From assembly GCA_031373695.1 (NCBI GenBank), contig JANMNC010000046.1:1-33282 (forward strand): a stretch of 33,282 nucleotides of DNA, in the 5' to 3' direction. This document shows positions 23,348 through 30,442 of this stretch, piece by piece. The first letter of the stretch is position 1. Every line of letters starts with the position of its first letter. The notes below the pieces were generated by a model. It saw only the letters and a list, made by a program, of their open reading frames with translations, did not search any database and was not told the origin of the DNA. The DNA comes from Methylotenera_A sp031373695 (lineage in GTDB: Bacteria > Pseudomonadota > Gammaproteobacteria > Burkholderiales > Methylophilaceae). The translations under genes were made by a program, and so were the position numbers.

Positions 23348-25477
23348 TTAAGCGGTTTCGGCCATTTGTTTTAGCGTTACATAATCTGTTTTGCCAGTGC
23401 CAAGCACTGGAATAGCTTCTAATTTAACAATTTTGCGAGCAATTGCAATTTCGGGTGAGCCTAAATTTTTAGCCACAATTTGCAAATCTTCGCGTTTAAG
23501 TGCGGGGTCTGTGGTGAATAAAATAATATTTTCACCACGCCCAACATCCACTTGTGTACTGGCAGCATGTTGGTGTTCAGGCGCGGCAGTATTGGCAATT
23601 TTCTCAACCACTTCAAGCGAAACCATTTCGCCTGCCACTTTGGCAAAGCGTTTTACACGGCCTTTAATATGAATAAAGCCTTGCGCATCTATCTCTACAA
23701 TATCGCCAGTGTTATACCAGCCATCAAGCGGTGCTTGTAATATGCCAGGCTTATCAAATAGGTAATATCCCATCATTACGTTTTCGCCGCGCACATGTAG
23801 CAAGCCACCTTGCTCAATGCCAGATACCGCTTCAAGCTTATGTTCTAGGCCAGGTACAAATTGGCCAACGCTACCACTTACATTGCCCATAGGCGTGTTA
23901 GCCGATAATACTGGCGCACATTCGGTAGCACCATAGCCTTCTAAAATGCGAATACCAAATTTTTCTGCGTAGGTTTTGCGCACTTCTTCATTGAGTTTTT
24001 CTGCGCCCGCAATCACATAACGCAGTTTATAAAAATCATAGGGGTGTGCATATTTAGCGTAATTGCCCAAGAAAGTGCTAGTAGAAAATAACACGGTGCA
24101 ACCACGGTCGTAAATCACTTCTGGTATCACTTTATACTGCAAAGGTGACAAAAATATGAGCACTTTTATGCCGCCAACTATTGGTAATAACGAGCCTGTA
24201 AACCCAAAGGCGTGAAACATGGGCAGCACCATCATAAATTTATCGGTGGGGTTAAAATCTATCACCGCGTTAATTTGTGCCACATTAGCTAAAATACTTT
24301 TATGCGAGTGCACCACACCCTTTGGCTTGCCCTCACTGCCCGATGTAAATAATACGACTGCAGCATCTTCTGGGCGCTGGGTTTCCATAGCGGCGCGTGG
24401 ATAATGTAGTGCATAGCCCATCAGCCAAGCACGATCTAGCACATTAAATTGTGCACGTAAGTTTTCAAGGTAAACAATATTTAAATTGGTTAAATTGTCC
24501 ACCACGCCTTCTAATTTAGCAGTTTCTATAAATTTACGTGAGGTAATCACGGTTTTTACATTTGCCGCGATACAAGCGTTTTGCAGGCCAGCGGTGCCAG
24601 ATGTGTAATTAAGCATAGCAGGCACGCGGTTAAACGCGCTCATGCCTAAAACCAAAGCCGCAGTGTTGGTAATATTTGGCATTAACACACCAACCGCTTC
24701 ATTGGGCGCACTCACTTTGCAGGCTAATCTGCCTAAAGCAAGACTTTTTTTAAGTAAATCTTGGTAGGTTTCCTCTACCTCGTTCATGTCTTCTATTAAT
24801 TTGTAATTGCCGCCAAATTTCTCATGCGCATCTAAAAAAGCCTCAAACAAGGTGCGACTTTTTTGCGCCTGAAACAGCATATGTTGCATAACGCTACGCA
24901 TGCCCTCACCCGCTATGCGCCGTCTTTGCTTGGCCGATAACACATTGTGCGTTTGTTTTGGCATATCTATATGCGTAACGGGCATAATGGTTAGCGTTAC
25001 ATTTGGCAGAAATTTGCGCGGATGCTCATTTGATAAGCGTCCGAAATACGATTCTGCAGCGCCATCAACACGAATAGGCAAAATAGTGGCACCCGTTTTA
25101 GCCGCTACAAAGCCTGGGCCATCGTACACCTTCATTAAATTGCCAGTTAAGGTAATGCGACCTTCGGGAAATATCACGACATTTTGGCCAGAATCTAACA
25201 AGCGAATGACTTTTTTCATGGCGTACGGCGAGTTAGGATCTACTGCCAAATAAGGCGTTAGGCGTAAAAACTGCCTAAACCACCAGCTTTTTAATACGGT
25301 GGTATGCACCACAAAAGTGGCGCGTTTGGGCAAAAATAGGCCTAGTAAAAAGCCATCTAAAAATGATTCGTGATTAGCCACAATAAGCAAACCGTTTTCT
25401 GCAGGAATATGCTCTGTGCCGCGCACTTTAACGCGAAATAATAGTTTGCAAATAACTCGTAATACGCTGGCTAGCAC
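23348..25477 (-). CDS. aas: Acyl-ACP synthetase / 2-acyl-GPE acyltransferase (Aas)
   Basis: 709 residues, two domains. Residues 1-205: PlsC acyltransferase with NHESFLD (H36, D41) and FPEGRIT. Residues 210-709: AMP-binding ligase with FTSGSEGKPKGVVHSHKS, GYGATECAPVLS, WYNTGDI and the later K-rich GTGKTDYVTL end. Re-acylates lysophospholipids at position 2 with fatty acids from acyl-ACP; works with the LplT flippase encoded downstream. Length agrees with E. coli Aas (719). ATG start. An ArsR-type gene lies 120 bases upstream on the same strand. Confidence 0.94.
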   Translation of the reverse strand: MLASVLRVICKLLFRVKVRGTEHIPAENGLLIVANHESFLDGFLLGLFLPKRATFVVHTTVLKSWWFRQFLRLTPYLAVDPNSPYAMKKVIRLLDSGQNVVIFPEGRITLTGNLMKVYDGPGFVAAKTGATILPIRVDGAAESYFGRLSNEHPRKFLPNVTLTIMPVTHIDMPKQTHNVLSAKQRRRIAGEGMRSVMQHMLFQAQKSRTLFEAFLDAHEKFGGNYKLIEDMNEVEETYQDLLKKSLALGRLACKVSAPNEAVGVLMPNITNTAALVLGMSAFNRVPAMLNYTSGTAGLQNACIAANVKTVITSRKFIETAKLEGVVDNLTNLNIVYLENLRAQFNVLDRAWLMGYALHYPRAAMETQRPEDAAVVLFTSGSEGKPKGVVHSHKSILANVAQINAVIDFNPTDKFMMVLPMFHAFGFTGSLLPIVGGIKVLIFLSPLQYKVIPEVIYDRGCTVLFSTSTFLGNYAKYAHPYDFYKLRYVIAGAEKLNEEVRKTYAEKFGIRILEGYGATECAPVLSANTPMGNVSGSVGQFVPGLEHKLEAVSGIEQGGLLHVRGENVMMGYYLFDKPGILQAPLDGWYNTGDIVEIDAQGFIHIKGRVKRFAKVAGEMVSLEVVEKIANTAAPEHQHAASTQVDVGRGENIILFTTDPALKREDLQIVAKNLGSPEIAIARKIVKLEAIPVLGTGKTDYVTLKQMAETA

Positions 25478-25555
25478 TGACTCTCTCCCAAATTGCTTGT
25501 TTTATTTTTAATTGATGATGAATAAATTATTACAGTTTAGATTTTACAACTAAGT

Positions 25556-25609
25556 TTAAAGTTAAGTCCTGGTTTAAAGTTAAATCCCGCTTCAAAGCTA
25601 AATCTCGGT
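25556..25609. repeat. 18-bp tandem repeat (3 units) at the arsR stop
   Basis: Three degenerate units, TTAAAGTTAAGTCCTGGT, TTAAAGTTAAATCCCGCT and TCAAAGCTAAATCTCGGT. The third includes the stop codon of the ArsR gene (25598-25600). Confidence 0.7.
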
Positions 25610-25903
25610 TTCTATATAAGTTAATACTAATTGTATGGCGTTTAGCATAAAAGGTTTATCGACCCAAAAATACACTTCTTTACCAATTTTTTCAGATTGC
25701 AGGGCGCCGCTGGTGTGCAGAATTTTTAAGTGATGGGTAACAGCGGTGCGGCTTAAGGTCGATGCCGTGGCAATTTGTAAAATATTTAAGCGCTCACTTT
25801 TTTCAAATGCCAGCAATATGCGTTGCCTATGCGCATCACCAAGCGCCATAAATAGCTGCGCTACATTTTGCCATTCGTTTGGTATTGCATGAATTGTTTT
25901 CAT
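25598..25903 (-). CDS. ArsR family HTH transcriptional regulator
   Basis: 101-residue winged-helix regulator: LFMALGDAHRQRILLAFEKSERLNILQIATASTLSRTAVTHHLKILHTSGALQSEKIGKEVYFWVD. No cysteines, so not a metal sensor of the ArsR-type CxC group; more like non-metal members of the family (e.g. Rv2034-like or SdpR-like), but unassigned. Its own start codon is overlapped by a palindrome (25902-25921), indicating autorepression. Upstream of aas on the same strand, 120 bases apart, so it may regulate phospholipid repair, though this is an inference. ATG start. Confidence 0.85.
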   Translation of the reverse strand: MKTIHAIPNEWQNVAQLFMALGDAHRQRILLAFEKSERLNILQIATASTLSRTAVTHHLKILHTSGALQSEKIGKEVYFWVDKPFMLNAIQLVLTYIETEI

Positions 25904-25921
25904 AACTATATAATTAGTTAT
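25902..25921. promoter_or_regulatory. Putative ArsR operator over the arsR start codon
   Basis: ATAACTA-TATAAT-TAGTTAT: perfect 7-bp inverted arms with 6-base AT-rich centre, overlapping the arsR ATG. Typical placement for ArsR autorepression; the centre also resembles a -10 element. Confidence 0.55.
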
Positions 25922-25988
25922 TTAGTTTTGTTTGTCAAGTGTGTTCAGGCAATAAAACCTCTCATTGGTTTAATGCATATCTAAACAC

Positions 25989-26027
25989 ATGCTCTGCAAG
26001 CCAATATACATAAGGCTTACAGAGCAT
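25989..26027. repeat. 39-nt palindromic repeat, copy B
   Basis: Arms ATGCTCTGCAAGCC (25989-26002) and GGCTTACAGAGCAT (26014-26027), one A-C mismatch; 11-base loop. Left arm is identical to that of copy A (23236-23274) and continues with the same CCAATA; both copies are 39 bases. Flanks the arsR promoter side. Confidence 0.75.
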
Positions 26028-26090
26028 TAAAAATGTATCGGTAAAAATTAGAGAAAATTACAAAGAAAATCATAAAGATAAGCACAAATA

Positions 26091-26118
26091 AAAACGGACG
26101 CCTAAGCGTCCGTTTTTA
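26091..26118 (-). terminator. Rho-independent terminator after amtB
   Basis: AAAACGGACGC (26091-26101), loop CTAA, GCGTCCGTTTT (26106-26116): perfect 11-bp stem with an A-tract on the left that is a T-tract on the amtB strand. Confidence 0.9.
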
Positions 26119-26149
26119 ATATACAGCCTAATAACTGCTAAGCTTAAAG

Positions 26150-27700
26150 TTATGAATGATAAGCGCGCTCACCATGCTCTGTTGTATCTAAGCCTTCACG
26201 CTCTGATTCTTCAGTAACACGTAAGCCAATTAACACATCAATCAATTTAAGTGCAATGAATGAAACTGTAGCAGAAAGCACAATTGCCGTGCCCACAGCC
26301 CATAATTGCGCAGTCATTTGTGCAGCAAAGTTGTACTCTGCAACACCGTTTGCTACGTAATCAATAACGCCTGCGCCACCCAAAGCTGGGTTAACAAACA
26401 CGCCAGTTGCTAGTGCACCAAAAATACCACCAATGGCATGCACACCAAATACATCTAGTGCATCGTCATAACCAAACATGTATTTTACTTTGGCTACAAA
26501 AATATAACAGATTGGTGAAACTAACAAGCCAATAACAATAGCACCCATTGGGCCTACGAATCCGCAAGCAGGCGTAATTGCAACCAAGCCAGCAATAGCA
26601 CCAGAAGCGGCACCTAGCATAGATGGTTTTGATTTACCAAACCACTCAACAAACATCCATGAGATAGTTGCAGCACCAGTAGCAATCATTGTGTTAATTA
26701 AAGCTAAGCCTGCATAACCGTTTGCTTCAAGGTTAGAGCCAGCGTTAAAACCAAACCAACCCACCCATAGTAATGAAGCACCCACCATGGTTAGAGTTAA
26801 GCTGTGTGGTGTCATTGCTTCTTTGCCGTAACCAATACGTTTGCCTAATACGATACAAGCAATTAAGCCAGCAACACCCGCATTAATATGTACAACGGTA
26901 CCGCCAGCAAAATCAAGTGCACCTTTTGCCCATAACCAACCAGCATTTGCTAATACAGTGTTCAATGATTCTGCTGTAGTAATTGCATCTGGGCCGTCCC
27001 AATACCAAACCATGTGCGCCATTGGTAAATAAGCAAATGTAAACCAAAGCACCATAAAGGCTAATACTGCAGAAAACTTCATACGCTCAGCAAATGCACC
27101 AATAATTAATGCGGGTGTGATAGCTGCAAAAGTTAATTGGAAAGCTACGAAAATGTACTCAGGAATGTAAACACCTTTGCTAAATGTTGCAGCAATTGAT
27201 TCTGGCGTAATATTCATTAAGAACGCTTTACCGAAACCGCCAAAGAATGGGCTGCCGCCAGTAAATGCAACGCTATAGCCATATACTGCCCATAAAACGC
27301 CCATTAGTGAAAAAATCACAAATGTTTGCATTAATACAGACAGCATATTTTTTTGGCGCACTAAACCGCCATAAAATAAAGCTAAGCCAGGAATAACCAT
27401 TAAAGTAACTAAAACAGTAGATACCAACATCCAAGCGGTATCGCCTTTATCAGGCACAGGTGCAGCTGCAGGTGCCGCTTCAACTACCGCAGCTTCAACC
27501 GCAACGATTTCTGCTGCTGGCATTGCATCAGCTGGTGCTGCTTCAATGGCTGTTTCTACAGCAGCATCAACCGCTACTGCCGCATCTGTAACAGCTTCAA
27601 CAGTGGCTGTTGCCGCTGCGTCTTCTGCATAAGTTGTTGTGCTAGTTACACCTAAAGTCATTAGGGCAACTAACGATAAAACAGATAATATTTTTTTCAT
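26150..27700 (-). CDS. amtB: Ammonium transporter AmtB with Ala-rich N-terminal extension
   Basis: 516 residues. Signal peptide (1-25) then an Ala/Val/Glu-rich low-complexity segment (26-82, ATATVEAVTDAAVAVD...) before the Amt core starting at DKGDTAWMLVSTVLV. Core: VVHINAGVAGL and VFGVHAIGGIFGAL carry the two pore histidines, WFGFNAGSN and AITPACGFVG are typical. Cotranscribed with glnK, 11 bases upstream, whose stop codon overlaps the amtB RBS (AAGGGGC). Moves ammonium under nitrogen limitation, gated by GlnK. The Ala-rich spacer is unusual for Amt proteins. Confidence 0.95.
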   Translation of the reverse strand: MKKILSVLSLVALMTLGVTSTTTYAEDAAATATVEAVTDAAVAVDAAVETAIEAAPADAMPAAEIVAVEAAVVEAAPAAAPVPDKGDTAWMLVSTVLVTLMVIPGLALFYGGLVRQKNMLSVLMQTFVIFSLMGVLWAVYGYSVAFTGGSPFFGGFGKAFLMNITPESIAATFSKGVYIPEYIFVAFQLTFAAITPALIIGAFAERMKFSAVLAFMVLWFTFAYLPMAHMVWYWDGPDAITTAESLNTVLANAGWLWAKGALDFAGGTVVHINAGVAGLIACIVLGKRIGYGKEAMTPHSLTLTMVGASLLWVGWFGFNAGSNLEANGYAGLALINTMIATGAATISWMFVEWFGKSKPSMLGAASGAIAGLVAITPACGFVGPMGAIVIGLLVSPICYIFVAKVKYMFGYDDALDVFGVHAIGGIFGALATGVFVNPALGGAGVIDYVANGVAEYNFAAQMTAQLWAVGTAIVLSATVSFIALKLIDVLIGLRVTEESEREGLDTTEHGERAYHS

Positions 27701-27711
27701 TTTATAGCCCC

Positions 27712-28050
27712 TTAAAGCGCTTCAGGACCGGTTTCACCGGTACGAATGCGATAGACTTGTTCAAGATTAAATACAAAAATTTTGCCATCGCCAATTTTAC
27801 CAGTGGCTGCCGCTTTTTCAATTGCGTCTACTACTTGGTCAAGCATGTCGTCTTTAATTGCAATTTCTAATTTTACTTTAGGCAAAAAATCTACTACATA
27901 TTCTGCGCCACGATAAAGCTCAGTATGACCTTTTTGGCGGCCAAAACCTTTAACCTCGGTAACTGTAATACCTTGAACGCCAATGGCAGACAAAGCCTCA
28001 CGCACCTCGTCAAGCTTGAAAGGCTTGATGATTGCTGATACAAATTTCAT
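27712..28050 (-). CDS. glnK: Nitrogen regulatory PII protein GlnK
   Basis: 112-residue PII trimer subunit. Uridylylation site Y51 in the T-loop (RGAEYVVDF), conserved GFGRQKGHTELY, the B-loop TGKIGDGKIFV (83-93), and basic R101/R103 are present. With amtB it forms the classic glnK-amtB operon; it blocks AmtB when nitrogen is sufficient. A sigma-54 promoter lies about 70-80 bases upstream. ATG start with TAGGAGAAA RBS. Confidence 0.97.
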   Translation of the reverse strand: MKFVSAIIKPFKLDEVREALSAIGVQGITVTEVKGFGRQKGHTELYRGAEYVVDFLPKVKLEIAIKDDMLDQVVDAIEKAAATGKIGDGKIFVFNLEQVYRIRTGETGPEAL

Positions 28051-28117
28051 ATTTTTCTCCTATAGACTAATACTTGAAGGAAGCCATAAGTGCGCTCAAT
28101 ACAACAGTGCGTACACA

Positions 28118-28134
28118 GCAAAACACATGCCAAC
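28118..28134 (-). promoter_or_regulatory. Sigma-54 promoter of glnK-amtB
   Basis: On the minus strand TTGGCATGTGTTTTGCTG: TGGCA then TTGC, with exactly 10 bases between the GG (-24) and GC (-12), as sigma-54 needs. Start of transcription would be near 28106, about 55 bases before glnK. Fits nitrogen-controlled (NtrC) expression; no clear NtrC site was seen. Confidence 0.75.
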
Positions 28135-28299
28135 AGTACAAAACATTTAAAAACAATAACTTATAAATTTTTATTAAATTTTAATAATATTTAAATTTAC
28201 AAGCAATTGATTTAAAACATTAAATAGCAAAAATTAGCAGTTTAAATAAACACTTTCAGTTCTAAAAACTGTTAAACTAAAGCACATTAAAAGGAATTT

Positions 28300-28545
28300 A
28301 TGATGAAAAATAGTTCATTTATAGAAGATATATCCATAAAAATCAATGACATGATTAAATCTAGCCCATTGGCTGATGTTGAGAAGAACATTAATGCACT
28401 AATTAAGGGCGCATTCACCAAAATGGAGCTTATTTCGCGTGAAGAATTTGATGTACAAGCAGAAGTGCTACGCAACACTCGAGATAAGCTAGTGATTTTA
28501 GAGGCGAAATTAGCCGAGCTAGAAGCAAGCTTGAAGCAAAAATAA
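28300..28545 (+). CDS. ubiK: UbiK accessory factor (BMFP/YqiC family)
   Basis: 81 residues, amphipathic and coiled coil: N-terminal amphipathic helix (SFIEDISIKINDMIKSSPLADVEKNINALIKGAFTKMELISREEFDVQAEVLRNTRDKLVILEAKLAELEASL). The LISREEFDVQAEVL..TR.KL stretch is the family signature. UbiK acts as an accessory of aerobic ubiquinone biosynthesis, trimeric and membrane-associated. ATG at 28300 or 28303 (ATGATG) after AAGGAATTT. 10 bases before comM; divergent from glnK. Confidence 0.88.
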   Translation: MMKNSSFIEDISIKINDMIKSSPLADVEKNINALIKGAFTKMELISREEFDVQAEVLRNTRDKLVILEAKLAELEASLKQK

Positions 28546-28555
28546 AAATCAACTA

Positions 28556-30079
28556 ATGAGTCTAGCCGTTTTATACAGCCGCGCTTTAAGCGGCATGGAT
28601 GCACCAGAAGTGGTTGTAGAGGTGCATTTGGCTAATGGCCTGCCCAGTTTTACAATTGTTGGCCTGCCCGAGGCCGAAGTAAAAGAGAGCAAAGACCGCG
28701 TGCGCGCAGCCATTCAAACCGCACAATTTGATTTTCCCGCAAGGCGTATTACCGTTAATTTAGCTCCTGCAGATTTGCCTAAAGAAAGTGGCCGCTATGA
28801 TTTGCCTATTGCTTTAGGCATATTAGCCGCCAGTGGGCAAATACCAAAAGAGCCTTTAAATCGTTATGAAATTGCAGGTGAATTGGCGCTAACAGGTGAG
28901 TTGCGACCAATACGCGGTGCGCTAGCGATGACTTACCACATGGTGCACACGCATATTAAGCAAAAAAATGACGCGCAAATTAAGCGGGCGTTTATTCTGC
29001 CCCAATTAAGTGCGTTAGAAGCTAGCTTGGTAAAAGATGCCATTATTTATCCAGCTAACTCGCTATTAGAGGTTTGCGCACATTTAAGCGGCCACACTGC
29101 GTTGCACCAATACCAATCTAGCGCCGAAGCACAAGAAATACATTACCCTGATTTTAATGAGGTAAAAGGCCAATCTCAAGCCAAGCGCGCGCTAGAAATT
29201 GCAGCAGCAGGCGGTCACAGTGTGCTAATGAGTGGCCCACCTGGCACTGGTAAAAGCATGTTAGCTAGCCGCTTTGCCGGTATTTTGCCTAGCATGACCG
29301 AGATTGAGGCGTTAGAAAGTGCGGCCATACAATCGCTAAACGGTAGTTACAAGCTAGAAAACTGGAAGCGCCGACCGTATCGAGCGCCACATCACACCGC
29401 CTCTGGAGTTGCATTGGTGGGTGGTGGTGGCATTCCGCGGCCAGGTGAAATTTCGCTAGCGCACCACGGCGTGTTGTTTTTAGACGAGCTGCCAGAGTTT
29501 GATAGAAAAGTATTAGAAGTGCTACGCGAGCCATTAGAAAGCGGCAAAATCACTATTAGCCGTGCCGCACGCCAAGCCGATTTTCCTGCATCGTTTCAAC
29601 TGCTTGCCGCCATGAACCCCTGCCCATGCGGCTATCTGGGGCACTTTAATAACAAATGCCGCTGCACGCCAGATCAGGTTAGCCGTTATAAAGGCAAAAT
29701 ATCTGGCCCGCTGTTAGATCGTATTGATTTATTAATAGAAGTACCCGCATTAAAAGAGGATGAAATGACCTCGCAAGCCGCAGCAGAAAATAGCGCTGCA
29801 ATTCGTGCAAGGGTTGAAACTGCAAGAACAATACAATTGCAGCGCCAAGCTAAAGCCAATTTTGCGCTGGGTAGTTTAGAAGTTGATACCCATTGCCAGC
29901 TTGATGATGCAGGTTTAACGCTGTTAAAAACAGCCATTTCACGCCTAAATTTATCTGCCCGCGCCTATCACCGCATTTTAAAAGTAGCCAGAACCATTGC
30001 AGATTTAAGTAACGAGGTTAAGATTAAACCCGCCCATATTGCCGAAGCTGTGCAATATAGACGCGGGGAAATAAACTAA
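28556..30079 (+). CDS. comM: ComM/YifB family Mg-chelatase-like AAA+ ATPase
   Basis: 507 residues. N-terminal Lon-like substrate domain (1-~170, VEVHLANGLPSFTIVGLPEAEVKESKDRVRAAI), then AAA+ with Walker A GPPGTGKS (~226-233), Walker B FLDELPEF, AAMNPCPCGYLG with a CPCG Cys motif, FPASFQLLA, DRIDLLIEVP, and the C-terminal Mg-chelatase helical part. Family members such as ComM act as hexameric helicases in natural transformation by branch migration. It is 10 bases downstream of ubiK, no RBS seen, so translation may depend on the upstream gene. Confidence 0.93.
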   Translation: MSLAVLYSRALSGMDAPEVVVEVHLANGLPSFTIVGLPEAEVKESKDRVRAAIQTAQFDFPARRITVNLAPADLPKESGRYDLPIALGILAASGQIPKEPLNRYEIAGELALTGELRPIRGALAMTYHMVHTHIKQKNDAQIKRAFILPQLSALEASLVKDAIIYPANSLLEVCAHLSGHTALHQYQSSAEAQEIHYPDFNEVKGQSQAKRALEIAAAGGHSVLMSGPPGTGKSMLASRFAGILPSMTEIEALESAAIQSLNGSYKLENWKRRPYRAPHHTASGVALVGGGGIPRPGEISLAHHGVLFLDELPEFDRKVLEVLREPLESGKITISRAARQADFPASFQLLAAMNPCPCGYLGHFNNKCRCTPDQVSRYKGKISGPLLDRIDLLIEVPALKEDEMTSQAAAENSAAIRARVETARTIQLQRQAKANFALGSLEVDTHCQLDDAGLTLLKTAISRLNLSARAYHRILKVARTIADLSNEVKIKPAHIAEAVQYRRGEIN

Positions 30080-30442
30080 CATAATTAACACGTACAAAAT
30101 ATACACCGCTATAACCCGCATAGATGTTGGCTACTAGAGCATGCTAATTAAACAGGAAAAAGTATACAAATTGAAGTTGTTGTTAATAAAGGCAAAATGT
30201 GAACGCATTGTCTGCATGAATCGTGCAACAAGCGGCGTTAGATGTGATTGAAGTAAGCCATATATGCGGTCATAAAATTATACGATACGTATTAATGTTA
30301 CCAACCTACAAGCGATGGATATGCGACCTTAACTAGCATCAAAATAAGTGATTAAATTTAACACAACTCATGTTATTACATAAGGCTGATAGCTACTTGC
30401 CCATGTTAAAATATTGTTTTAAATAGTCAATTGAAATTTGCA
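30080..30442. other. Gap between comM and metH
   Basis: 363 bases with no intact gene. It contains a decayed coding-like stretch (see 30152-30330) and AT-rich sequence before metH that should hold its promoter. No SAM or B12 riboswitch core was recognised. No good stem-loop terminator after comM was seen. Confidence 0.5.
30152..30330 (+). pseudogene. Possible FMN-binding-domain gene remnant
   Basis: Two short frames look like parts of an FMN-binding (FMN_bind) protein: GKSIQIEVVVNKGKM (from 30155, stopping at a TGA) and IVQQAALDVIEVSH (from 30220, another frame), resembling the VQV..IK.GKI and I...Q.LDVDVVSGAT regions of that domain. No start, and stops and frame changes between. Weak, because each piece is under 40 codons. 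Confidence 0.25.

Noticed and set aside
23236..26027. CRISPR array
   Set aside because: Only two copies, 2.7 kb apart and with genes between; no regular spacers.
30080..30442. SAM or cobalamin riboswitch before metH
   Set aside because: No recognisable core or conserved stem set; the region is AT-rich and shows only gene-like debris.
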